NCBI GenBank assembly: GCA_020638155.1
Contig: JACKJB010000001.1
Location: 992,001-1,056,000 of the forward strand
DNA length: 64,000 nt
Reading direction: 5' to 3'
From: Rhodospirillales bacterium
Lineage (GTDB): Bacteria; Pseudomonadota; Alphaproteobacteria; Micavibrionales; Micavibrionaceae
This document shows, one piece after another, positions 35,874 to 43,832 of the stretch; the stretch's first letter is position 1; each line of letters starts with the position of its first letter. The translations under genes were made by a program, and so were the position numbers. Under the pieces are notes generated by a model. That model worked only from the letters and a program-made list of their open reading frames with translations. It made no database searches and had not been told where the DNA came from.

Positions 35874-36548
35874 TTACGCGTGTTCCGTACCAAACAGCCG
35901 GTCACCGGCATCGCCAAGGCCCGGCAATATATATTTACGCTCATCCAGCACATCATCAAGTGCCGCCGTATAAATCGGCACTTTCGGGTACGCATCCTGA
36001 ATAACCTGTACGCCTTCTTTAACAGCGACCAGGACCATAAATTTGATCCGGTCTTCTTCGATACCATGGCGGACCATAACGTCCAGAGCATGCTTGGCCG
36101 ACATCCCGGTCGCCAGCATCGGGTCAACCAGCACAAAAAGCGGGCTGTGCGGGGCCGGCAGCTTGGCCAGATATTCGACAAATTCATATTCAATCGGCGG
36201 CGTATCGTTCAGGGCCTTGCGGTACATGCCGATATGCCCCACGCGGGCTTGCGGCATAACGGTTTCAAGACCTTCGACCATCCCCAGCCCGGCCCGCAAT
36301 ATGGGAACAATCACCGGGTCTTCCCCGTCAAGCACCGGGGCATCCATTGGGGCCATAGGCGTCTCAATCTTTCTGGTGGTCAATGGCAGACTTTTCGTCA
36401 GCTCATAGCCCATCAGCATGCCGATTTCCTTGAGCAGCATACGGAACATGACTTTCGGGCAGTTCTTATCGCGCATCAAAGACAGCTTGTGCAGGATCAG
36501 CGGGTGATCGGCAACGTGTAAATTGGAAAAATCGGGGTGTTTTTTCAT
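35874..36548 (-). CDS. upp: Uracil phosphoribosyltransferase
   Basis: The 224-residue enzyme salvages uracil to UMP with PRPP. The PRPP loop VDPMLATGMSAKHAL and the uracil-binding end YILPGLGDAGDRLFGT are diagnostic. Length is normal for the family (about 210-220). It is a single gene with divergent DNA upstream. Confidence 0.96.
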   Translation of the reverse strand: MKKHPDFSNLHVADHPLILHKLSLMRDKNCPKVMFRMLLKEIGMLMGYELTKSLPLTTRKIETPMAPMDAPVLDGEDPVIVPILRAGLGMVEGLETVMPQARVGHIGMYRKALNDTPPIEYEFVEYLAKLPAPHSPLFVLVDPMLATGMSAKHALDVMVRHGIEEDRIKFMVLVAVKEGVQVIQDAYPKVPIYTAALDDVLDERKYILPGLGDAGDRLFGTEHA

Positions 36549-36638
36549 ACCATCCTCTTTTCGCCGAAATTCTAAACTTGCGGCACATTACCCGAGTTTG
36601 GATGAAAAACAAATGCTTAATTGAGAGTGATTATTATC

Positions 36639-36667
36639 TTGACTTCCTCTTACTCCATTTATAGTTA
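36639..36667 (+). promoter_or_regulatory. Candidate promoter of the 36701 gene
   Basis: TTGACT (36639-36644), a 17-bp spacer and TAGTTA (36662-36667) lie 34 bp before the ATG at 36701. An overlapping TATAGT at 15-bp spacing is an alternative -10. Confidence 0.45.
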
Positions 36668-36700
36668 TGGCAATGCATTTATTTACAGAGGTTTTATGTC

Positions 36701-37009
36701 ATGGATAGTATCAAAGTGACTTTTATGGGCGCTATCACCCTTGAGGAGGCGCAGAGCTGTTATTACGAGACGATCAGACAAGTGGGTATGGGGGGATTGA
36801 GCCTGACAAACCGTCAGGATCCTGTTCGTTATGAAATTGACGGAATTCTGGATAACCTGGATCACGCAGTTTCCAAGCTCCGTAAAGCCTTCCCGGTCGA
36901 AGATAATTTTCTGGTCTTCCCTGCCCCGGCGGTGCGCCGCATAGGCGCAGTTCCATTTCAGCCTTCTGAGATATATGTGATTAAGTCGTTGCCGCCCTCA
37001 ACGCGCTAA
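36701..37009 (+). CDS. Small soluble protein, unknown
   Basis: A 102-residue alpha/beta-looking protein without signal peptide or membrane helix. Its C-terminus is proline-rich (PAPAVRRIGAVPFQPSEIY). An AGAGG ribosome site and a promoter-like sequence precede it. No family is recognised. It converges with the GGDEF-like gene with 5 bp between stops. Confidence 0.55.
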   Translation: MDSIKVTFMGAITLEEAQSCYYETIRQVGMGGLSLTNRQDPVRYEIDGILDNLDHAVSKLRKAFPVEDNFLVFPAPAVRRIGAVPFQPSEIYVIKSLPPSTR

Positions 37010-37014
37010 GAACA

Positions 37015-37920
37015 TCAGTTCTTTTCGTCGATATAACGCGAGAGCGGGCTCTGCTCGTGATATTCGAGTGCGGTATCGCCACCATCCCACTTATCAAGGT
37101 CATAGCGCATATTTTCCAGCAGGTCTTCGAGCGTATCGCCAGGAACAGGCTCTGCGACGCAATAGGACATCGTCAGAGGAATTTCCTCATTACCCTTCTT
37201 AATCACAATGTCCTCGTCCATCAGGAACCGGCGCAGCCGGTTAACCGCCGCCGTCCCCCCCGCTGCCTCGGAATGTTTCAGGCTCATGATGAATTCGCCT
37301 TCTGAAGAGCGGTAAGCATCGTCAAAGGAGCGGATACATTTCTTAATCAGTTTGCCGACTTTCTGCAAAACGTCCTTGTTTTGCTCAATCTCCATCATAC
37401 TCCGGAGTTCATCATAATTGTTGATGCGGGCCAGCACCAAAGTAAACGGATTACCACGGCGCGCGCGGCGTTCCAGTTCCCGCGTAATATCAAGCTCCAT
37501 GGCTTTGGGACTGCGCAGCCCGGTATCAACATCCATACCACTATCGCTTAGCGCACAGTCATATTCCAGGCGCCGCAGCTTCTGGATAAAACTTTCATAA
37601 AGGCTAACGAAGTGATCGTATTCCTCATAAGTCACATCATCTTCGGTATACATCGCCTTATCGGCAAGACCGGTCGCCGTGATATGAAGCTCCTCATACA
37701 TTTTTTTCAGATCCTGTAATGTCACAGGATCGATAAAGTCGTAATCTTCGGCCTCGCGGGACCATTCCTGAAAACGGATGGGAACAGGAAGCTTGTCTTG
37801 CCCCTTATATTTGGCCGCAAAGAAAATACGCTTAGTCGCACGACCAAGCCATTCGCCATGCTCGTCAATGACGGCGGCAAGGGATTTGAGCTTGTTATCG
37901 ATTTCGTAATCTAACGCCAT
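37015..37920 (-). CDS. Degenerate GGDEF-domain protein
   Basis: The 301-residue protein has an uncharacterised helical N-terminal half (about residues 1-125) and a GGDEF-like C-terminal half: DVDTGLRSPKAMELDITRELE, FTLVLARINNYDEL and a motif position reading SSEGEF instead of GGDEF. Loss of both leading glycines argues against diguanylate cyclase activity, so it may bind c-di-GMP or GTP or be a structural partner. No signal peptide or membrane helix is present. Confidence 0.75.
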   Translation of the reverse strand: MALDYEIDNKLKSLAAVIDEHGEWLGRATKRIFFAAKYKGQDKLPVPIRFQEWSREAEDYDFIDPVTLQDLKKMYEELHITATGLADKAMYTEDDVTYEEYDHFVSLYESFIQKLRRLEYDCALSDSGMDVDTGLRSPKAMELDITRELERRARRGNPFTLVLARINNYDELRSMMEIEQNKDVLQKVGKLIKKCIRSFDDAYRSSEGEFIMSLKHSEAAGGTAAVNRLRRFLMDEDIVIKKGNEEIPLTMSYCVAEPVPGDTLEDLLENMRYDLDKWDGGDTALEYHEQSPLSRYIDEKN

Positions 37921-37994
37921 GAAAAATAATACTTATTTATTGCTTCGCTACGATCAATAATATAGTGCAAATCTGTGCGAATGGTTAATATTTT

Positions 37995-39239
37995 TTATTC
38001 CGGCAACCATTCTTTTTGCAGGGCGTCCAGCGTGCCGTTTTTAATGGCTTCACGAACTTCACGCATCAGAAGATTCATCGTTGCAACGTTATGCTGGGCC
38101 ACAAGCTGCATCCCCAGCAATTCGCCGGATTTCAGCAAGTGGTGGATATAAGCCTTTGAAAAATCACGGGAAGCCGGGATATCAAGGCGCGGATCGAGCG
38201 GTTCCGGGTCATCGCGGAACCGGGCGTTGGTCAGGTTAATGCGCTCGCCCGGCTGGCCCTTGATGAGCGCCATACCGTGGCGGGCGATGCGGGTCGGGGT
38301 CACGCAGTCAAACGTATCGATCCCAACACGGACAAAGTTGAACACATCTTCGATCCGGCCGATCCCCAGCAAATGGACCGGGCGGTCTTCGCGCAGGCGG
38401 ACCATGCACATATTCACGACATCGAACATTTCCTCAACACTGCCGCCGAGAGAGCCACCGACAGCCTGACCAAAGAATGCGCGGTCATTGACGTAGGCGC
38501 AGCTGATATCGCGTAAATCTTCGTAGACGCCGCCTTGCACAATCCCGTAGAGCGCCTGTTTGCCGTCGTGATGGCGGGCAAATTCGGCAAGGCTGCGGTC
38601 GCCCCACCGATGGCTGCGCTCCATTGAGCGGGCGGTATAGTCTTTGTCCACGTGGTAGGCGGTGCATTCATCGAGCTGGTAAATCAGGTCAGCGCCCAGT
38701 TTGCGCTGGATCGTCATCGATTCTTCCGGGGTCAGGTGCAGCATGGAACCATCCCAGTAAGACTGGAACTTTGCCCCCTCCTCAGTGATTTTAAGGACGC
38801 TTTTCTCGCGCTTGCCCTTGTTACGGCCTTTGATCTCATCCGCGACCGAGCCGTGCCCCATAGAGAAAATCTGGAATCCGCCGGAATCGGTCATCATCGG
38901 GCCGTCCCACTGCATGAACTTATGAAGCCCGCCCATTTTTTCGACCAGGTCCGCCCCGGGCTGGATCATGACATGATAGGTGTTGGCCAGGATAATATCG
39001 GTTTTGGCTTCGCGCATGGCGATCGGGGAAAGGTTTTTGATCGATGCCTTGGTGCCGCAGAAGATGTAATTCGGGGTTTCAATCGTGCCGTGCGGGGTTT
39101 GCAGGCGGCCAATACGGGCCTTGCTGCTCGGGTCTTTATGGGTGATATCAAAGGCAAAGCCCGGATAATCGAGATTTTCCGGTGGGGCTACAATGATTTC
39201 CTGCTCTTTTTTGCGGCGGCGTGATGATGATTTTGTCAA
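37995..39239 (-). CDS. tgt: Queuine/preQ1 tRNA-ribosyltransferase, variant lacking zinc cysteines
   Basis: The 414-residue TIM-barrel enzyme swaps guanine 34 for a 7-deazaguanine base in tRNAs with GUN anticodons. Catalytic landmarks remain: MTDSGGFQIFSM with the general-base Asp, and DTFDCVTPTRIARHG with the nucleophilic Asp. The zinc site does not: where bacterial Tgt has C-x-C-x2-C, this protein reads RLDIPAS (residues about 351-357), though the later His in AQHNVATMN (383) is kept. The pocket strand reads GGSLGG instead of the usual GGLAVG. No queA or other queuosine gene is nearby. Confidence 0.9.
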   Translation of the reverse strand: MTKSSSRRRKKEQEIIVAPPENLDYPGFAFDITHKDPSSKARIGRLQTPHGTIETPNYIFCGTKASIKNLSPIAMREAKTDIILANTYHVMIQPGADLVEKMGGLHKFMQWDGPMMTDSGGFQIFSMGHGSVADEIKGRNKGKREKSVLKITEEGAKFQSYWDGSMLHLTPEESMTIQRKLGADLIYQLDECTAYHVDKDYTARSMERSHRWGDRSLAEFARHHDGKQALYGIVQGGVYEDLRDISCAYVNDRAFFGQAVGGSLGGSVEEMFDVVNMCMVRLREDRPVHLLGIGRIEDVFNFVRVGIDTFDCVTPTRIARHGMALIKGQPGERINLTNARFRDDPEPLDPRLDIPASRDFSKAYIHHLLKSGELLGMQLVAQHNVATMNLLMREVREAIKNGTLDALQKEWLPE

Positions 39240-39260
39240 AACAGCGATCCCCTAAAAAAC

Positions 39261-39330
39261 GTCATCCCGGCGAAAGCCGGGATCTGTTCGTTTCATAGCA
39301 AAGAAGATTCCGGCTTTCGCCGGAATGACA
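39261..39330. repeat. Inverted pair of palindromic repeats between tgt and rpmB
   Basis: Two 24-bp palindromic units, GTCATCCCGGCGAAAGCCGG... at 39261-39284 and the inverted GATTCCGGCTTTCGCCGG... at 39307-39330, lie 22 bp apart in the 98-bp gap. Each can fold alone on its CCGG-GCGAAAGC-CCGG core, and the pair can fold together. The same unit occurs at 22916, 41129 and 41254. Confidence 0.85.
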
Positions 39331-39337
39331 GCTATGG

Positions 39338-39637
39338 TTATTTCTTGCCTTCGCGGGCGGCAACCGATTTAACGATCTCGGTGCGCACTTTACGCATTTT
39401 CGGGTCCAGCTTGGTCGGTGCCGTATTCAGCAGCCAGTTATCCAGCCCGCCTTTGTGTTCGATTGTACGCAGGCCTGCGGCACTGGCGCGCAGCTTGATC
39501 CAGCGGCCCAGCTCTTCGCTATAAACGCTCGTGTCCTGCACGTTCGGCAGAAATACACGGCGGGTTTTGTTCATGGCGTGGGAAACGTTGTTTCCTGTCA
39601 TTACGCCTTTACCTGTAACCATACAACGGCGGCTCAT
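39338..39637 (-). CDS. rpmB: 50S ribosomal protein L28
   Basis: The 99-residue protein begins MSRRCMVTGKGVMTGNNVSHAMNKTRR (read in parts) and has the RWIKLRASAAGLRTIEHKGGLDNWL core of alphaproteobacterial L28, which is longer than the 78-residue enteric form. A single gene with its own promoter, as is common for rpmB in this class. Confidence 0.96.
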   Translation of the reverse strand: MSRRCMVTGKGVMTGNNVSHAMNKTRRVFLPNVQDTSVYSEELGRWIKLRASAAGLRTIEHKGGLDNWLLNTAPTKLDPKMRKVRTEIVKSVAAREGKK

Positions 39638-39678
39638 CGCTCTTATCCTTATTCCTGTAGTTTTTTAACAGATGCGGA

Positions 39679-39707
39679 AAATAAGCGAATATAGGGCTGT
39701 AAGTCAA
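39679..39707 (-). promoter_or_regulatory. Candidate rpmB promoter
   Basis: On the reverse strand TTGACT (39702-39707), a 17-bp spacer and TTATTT (39679-39684) lie about 42 bp before the rpmB ATG at 39637. The -35 is good, the -10 weak. Confidence 0.45.
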
Positions 39708-39832
39708 GGATAATATGTCCGGATATCGCCAGAAAAGGTTCCAATCCCAAAACGTCGTACGTTTACCATATGTAAAGACAATTCCCTTATATTTTTAGGA
39801 ACGCAGATAAAGAGGCAACTTTAGAGGATAAT

Positions 39833-40066
39833 ATGCCTAACAATACCCCAGATTCCGATCAGCCAAGTGTCGTAGATATTGATGAAATGCTCACCTTGTT
39901 TGAAGGACTCACCCTAAAAAAAGCAGAGTTTTCAAGGCACGGCGAGGTTCCTGAGTGTCTGCAGCAAGCATTCGACACCGTCAAAGGATGCATCGTAAAA
40001 CAGCATATGACCACTGATGAACTGTTTAAAATCACGCTCAATTCCTGCCCACCCTGCCCTAAATAG
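39833..40066 (+). CDS. Small protein, unknown
   Basis: A 77-residue acidic, helical-looking protein with no signal peptide; it ends with a cysteine/proline motif (NSCPPCPK). An AGAGGA ribosome site lies 5 bases before the ATG. No family is recognised. It is convergent with the CbiB-like gene, with 1 bp between stops. The 39638-39832 gap holds only the rpmB promoter and AT-rich DNA. Confidence 0.5.
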   Translation: MPNNTPDSDQPSVVDIDEMLTLFEGLTLKKAEFSRHGEVPECLQQAFDTVKGCIVKQHMTTDELFKITLNSCPPCPK

Positions 40067-40067
40067 C

Positions 40068-41096
40068 CTAGAATATTTTCCCTGCCCAGAGCAGCGTCCC
40101 AACCAGCGACACCATAAACAGCAGGTGCGCCATCAGGCTGATATAAATCGCCCGGCGCAAATGGCCTTTTTCCAGCTTGGCTGTCGCATTTTCAGGCCCG
40201 GTCCAGGTCCGTTTTATCGCGCTGCCGTCAAGATCGGTTGACGGGCCGCCGAGGCTGACGCTCAACGAAAAAGCCATCGCGGTTAACGGCAGGCCACCCT
40301 CTTCGTACTTAGCCTTCCCTTTGCCGGCCATCTGCCCGATCAGGGCACGGGTCATACCGCCGGTCGGCGTAAAGAGCCCGGCCAGAGCCATGACCAGCCC
40401 AGCCAGATAATGCGGCGCGAACCCCAAAATCCGCTCCATCGCCAGGGCCGTTTTGCCGAATCCCTTGCTAAATCCGTCTTTACCGAACCGCCATGCCAGC
40501 GCTGCCGTTCCCGCATACAGAAAGGCCGCAGGCAGGCCCGCCAGCAAATACCAGAAGATCGGCGCGACCAGTCCTTTATCAAAGCTGCGCGCGGCGAATC
40601 CCATCCCGGTGCGGGTGATGCCGAAATCATCGCTGCCGGACAGGTCTGTGCGTGTGGAATGGGCAATCGCGTAATAGGCGCCTTTGCCGACTTTTTTATC
40701 GCGCATCGCAAAGTAGAGTTTCAGCAGCGCGAACCAGACGCTTCCCGCCGTCAGCGTCAGGGATAGCAAGACGATCTCGGTAAAGCCTTTATAGGGTTTC
40801 AACAGGACAAAATCTTCGGCAAACCGTCCCAGCCCGTAAGACAGGATGATCCCCATCATGGTCAGGATAAAACCGCGAAAGAACAAGTCACGGGAAGCCC
40901 GCTCCCGCTTATCCAGCCTGCCGCCGAGCCTGCCGATCGTCTTATCGTAGATCATCCATAAAAACGGGTTGGCATTGCCGTGCATCGGCCCGGTAATGAT
41001 CCCGGCGATCCCCACCAGCAGCCACGCCGCCATCGCCACGGGGATCCGCCCCGGATCGAGCCAATATATATTCGTTTCAAGGAAACTGTCCGGCAT
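40068..41096 (-). CDS. Divergent CobD/CbiB-family membrane protein
   Basis: The 342-residue multi-span protein matches the CbiB plan: early MHGNANPFLWMIYDKTIGRL, central TRTDLSGSDDFGITRTG followed by KGLVAPIFWYLLAGLPAAFLYAG, and late GLPLTAMAFSLSVSLGGP. CbiB joins aminopropanol phosphate to adenosylcobyric acid. The usual central E-N-x-x-D segment reads ARSFDKG here and the NTLDSMIGY block is gone, so activity may differ. No other cobalamin gene is in the window. Confidence 0.7.
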   Translation of the reverse strand: MPDSFLETNIYWLDPGRIPVAMAAWLLVGIAGIITGPMHGNANPFLWMIYDKTIGRLGGRLDKRERASRDLFFRGFILTMMGIILSYGLGRFAEDFVLLKPYKGFTEIVLLSLTLTAGSVWFALLKLYFAMRDKKVGKGAYYAIAHSTRTDLSGSDDFGITRTGMGFAARSFDKGLVAPIFWYLLAGLPAAFLYAGTAALAWRFGKDGFSKGFGKTALAMERILGFAPHYLAGLVMALAGLFTPTGGMTRALIGQMAGKGKAKYEEGGLPLTAMAFSLSVSLGGPSTDLDGSAIKRTWTGPENATAKLEKGHLRRAIYISLMAHLLFMVSLVGTLLWAGKIF

Positions 41097-41128
41097 ATAA
41101 AATTCTGTTTTATTATTGTTCGTTACCA

Positions 41129-41277
41129 GATCCCGGCTTTCGCCGGGATGACGGCAGTGTATATTATTCTATTGCCCGTGCACATACTCGACATTAAATA
41201 TATTTTTGCAGTGCAAAAAAGTAACGGTTTCGCGTTATAATAAACATTAGGGTGTCATCCCGGCGAAAGCCGGGATC
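41129..41277. repeat. Inverted pair of palindromic repeats upstream of phaZ
   Basis: Units at 41129-41152 (GATCCCGGCTTTCGCCGGGA...) and 41254-41277 are inverted copies of one 24-bp palindrome, 101 bp apart, in the 223-bp gap between the CbiB-like gene and phaZ. The DNA between them is AT-rich and has no supported gene. Confidence 0.85.
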
Positions 41278-41319
41278 AGGCAGATACAAGAGCGTAAGAT
41301 TCAAGGGAGTATAATTAAC

Positions 41320-42675
41320 GTGATTTATCACTTTTATGAAATGCAGCAGGCAGCCCTGACCCCGGCCCGGATTATGGCCGAGCTGGCGCAGACGGTTTAC
41401 AGGCATCCATACAATCCCCTGTCCTATACGCAAGTCGGGCGTACCATGGCGGCGAACGCGGAAATGTTCGAACGCCTGACCCGCCGTTTTGGCAAGCCTG
41501 AGTTCGGCCTGCCGGAAACGAAGATCGATGGTAAAAAAGTCGATATCATCGAGGAAACCGTTTTAGAAAAGCCGTTTTGCAACCTGCTCCATTTCAAGCG
41601 CGCTACCAAACGTAAAGACCCGACGGTTCTTATCGTCGCACCAATGTCCGGGCATTTTGCCACATTGCTGCGCGGGACGGTTGATGCCTTACTGCCGCAT
41701 CATGATGTGTACATTACCGATTGGGAAGATGCGCGGCTGGTGTCGAAAAGTGACGGTGTCTTCAACCTAGATACGTATATCGCTTACCTGATCGAGTTTT
41801 TAGACTTCCTTGGGCCTGATACGCATGTGATCGCGGTTTGCCAGCCTGCCGTGCCGGTTTTTGCGGCGGCGGCCGTTATGGAAGCGGAAAAAATGCCGAA
41901 CGCGCCACGGACGATGACCCTGATGGGCGGGCCGATCGATCCCCGCGTTTCCAAAACCAAAGTGACGGAACTGGCGGAAACGCGGCCGCTGTCATGGTTC
42001 GAACAGAATGTTATCGCCGATGTGCCGCTTTATTACCCCGGCGCCGGGCGCAATGTTTATCCGGGTTTTATCCAGCTTGGCGGATTTATGTCGATGAATC
42101 TCGACCGCCATGTCGGATCGCATATGCAGTTTTACCATCACCTGGTCAACGGCGACGGCGAATCCGCAGAATCACACCGCAAGTTTTATAATGAATATTT
42201 ATCCGTCATGGATATCAGTGCAGATTTTTACCTGCAGACCGTCGAAACCGTGTTCCAGAAACATGCCCTGCCGAAAGGGGAAATGTACTGGCGCGATCCG
42301 GCGACAGGCCGCCGGGTGAATGTCGATCCAAAGAAAATCACAAAAACCGCCATGCTGACGATTGAAGGCGAGCTGGATGATATTTCGGCACACGGCCAGA
42401 CAACGGCGGCACACGACCTGACGAAAAACCTGTCGGCGAACCGGCAATATCACCATTTCCAGATGCATGTCGGGCATTACGGGATTTTCAACGGGCGGCG
42501 CTGGCGCGAACATATCATGCCGCGCATTCGTCACTTTATCCGCCAGTTCGATAAAACGGTTGATCCTGTCCCGGCGCACGACCTTAAAATCCTGCCCGAT
42601 AAAAAGCCGGAGCAATGGGATAAATCCAAGCATGGCCTTGCCACACTGAAGAAGAAACTCAAAACCAGATCGTGA
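41320..42675 (+). CDS. phaZ: Intracellular polyhydroxybutyrate depolymerase
   Basis: The 451-residue alpha/beta-hydrolase degrades stored PHB granules. It has the thiol-type active site VCQPAVP with Cys174 in place of Ser, as in intracellular PhaZ enzymes, and later DISAHGQTTAAHDL and HVGHYGIFNGRRWRE segments that carry the expected Asp and His. No signal peptide is present, fitting an internal storage polymer. No phaC or phaB is in the window. Confidence 0.93.
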   Translation: MIYHFYEMQQAALTPARIMAELAQTVYRHPYNPLSYTQVGRTMAANAEMFERLTRRFGKPEFGLPETKIDGKKVDIIEETVLEKPFCNLLHFKRATKRKDPTVLIVAPMSGHFATLLRGTVDALLPHHDVYITDWEDARLVSKSDGVFNLDTYIAYLIEFLDFLGPDTHVIAVCQPAVPVFAAAAVMEAEKMPNAPRTMTLMGGPIDPRVSKTKVTELAETRPLSWFEQNVIADVPLYYPGAGRNVYPGFIQLGGFMSMNLDRHVGSHMQFYHHLVNGDGESAESHRKFYNEYLSVMDISADFYLQTVETVFQKHALPKGEMYWRDPATGRRVNVDPKKITKTAMLTIEGELDDISAHGQTTAAHDLTKNLSANRQYHHFQMHVGHYGIFNGRRWREHIMPRIRHFIRQFDKTVDPVPAHDLKILPDKKPEQWDKSKHGLATLKKKLKTRS

Positions 42676-42709
42676 CAAGCTCCCTGTTTCTAATTAAATT
42701 CATATAAAC

Positions 42710-42778
42710 GTCATCCCGAACGCATGTGAGGGATCTCCAGACGACCGGGGGATTTCTCAGCTTCGCTTCGAAATGACA
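42710..42778. repeat. Solo palindromic unit of the GIY-YIG-element family
   Basis: The left half (42710-42736, GTCATCCCGAACGCATGTGA...) equals 27 bases of the 29-bp arm that bounds the GIY-YIG element at 14637. The right half (about 42752-42778, ending TTCGAAATGACA) is its degenerate inverted partner. The whole is a REPIN-like pair of inverted halves between phaZ and the patatin gene. Confidence 0.8.
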
Positions 42779-42809
42779 ATAAAATTTATAAGAACAGGGA
42801 TATTTCAGG

Positions 42810-43832
42810 TTGCGTCATTTATTTAACCGTCAGACACGGTTAGGGCTGGCTCTGCAAGGGGGCGGCTCTTACGGAGCTTATACAAAAGGGGTTCTTAAAG
42901 CCCTGTTTAATTCGCAGACATTCAGGTCCCCTGACCTTTCCATTAAAGCAGTAACGGGGGCAAGCGCCGGGGCGGTGAACGGCGCGCTGATTACCTATGG
43001 CCTGAATGACGGCGGACCGGACAAAGCGGTGTCCTTATTGGATTCGTTCTGGGATGATGTCGGTGAAAAAGGCCGAATAAACAAGGTGTGGTATGCGATG
43101 GACCCCACCGCATCGGGCTGGCCGAATTTGCCGCATAGTATGGTGATGGCTTCCCACTTCGTGCCAAACGGCTATGTCTCCGGACACCTGAAACGCAAGC
43201 TGGAAGAGCATATTCCTGACTGGGACAAGGTCCGCAACGGCCCGGTAAAGCTGTTCGTCAATGCCGTGCGGGAAGACGCGCAGACCAAAGAGCGGCACCA
43301 CATTGTTTTCAAAAATCAAAGCCTGAGCGCCGATGCGGTTACAGCCTCCGGAGCGCTCAAAGAGTTTGGCGCACACACGATTGACGGTCAGAAATTTTAC
43401 GATGGCGCCTATTGGCGCAACCCATGCCTTGCCGATATCATGCGTGAGGACATTACCGACTTACTGGTTATCACGATCCAGCAGGTTCCCGCAGACGGTG
43501 TTACCCCCGAACACCAGGACGATGCCCGCGCCCGCCACGACAAGCCCGGCCACGACCTGTTGACCGAAGAGCTTCATAACCACATTGCCTATATCCATCA
43601 ACAACACCCGAAACTGAACCTGCATGTCATTAGCCTGAAGGTCGATGAGAAATGGGACCGGACCAGCCGGATGAACACCGATCCGCAATGGCTGGCGGAA
43701 CTTGAAAAAATGGGCTATGAGGATGCACAGGCATGGTTAACAAAGAATGCACGGCATTTGGGGCGCCAATCGACGTATGAAGCACCAGATAGAGAGAATA
43801 CAGGCAGCCTTCCTAAACCCGGATACGGCTAA
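42810..43832 (+). CDS. Patatin-like phospholipase
   Basis: The 340-residue acyl hydrolase has a Ser/Asp dyad: oxyanion loop LQGGGSYGAYTKG, nucleophile motif GASAG with Ser52, and DGAYWRNP with the catalytic Asp. There is no signal peptide. The start codon is TTG, with an ACAGGGA ribosome site. Its 3' end overlaps the following gene by 56 bp. Proximity to phaZ is suggestive of lipid or storage-polymer turnover, which is inference. Confidence 0.9.
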   Translation: MRHLFNRQTRLGLALQGGGSYGAYTKGVLKALFNSQTFRSPDLSIKAVTGASAGAVNGALITYGLNDGGPDKAVSLLDSFWDDVGEKGRINKVWYAMDPTASGWPNLPHSMVMASHFVPNGYVSGHLKRKLEEHIPDWDKVRNGPVKLFVNAVREDAQTKERHHIVFKNQSLSADAVTASGALKEFGAHTIDGQKFYDGAYWRNPCLADIMREDITDLLVITIQQVPADGVTPEHQDDARARHDKPGHDLLTEELHNHIAYIHQQHPKLNLHVISLKVDEKWDRTSRMNTDPQWLAELEKMGYEDAQAWLTKNARHLGRQSTYEAPDRENTGSLPKPGYG

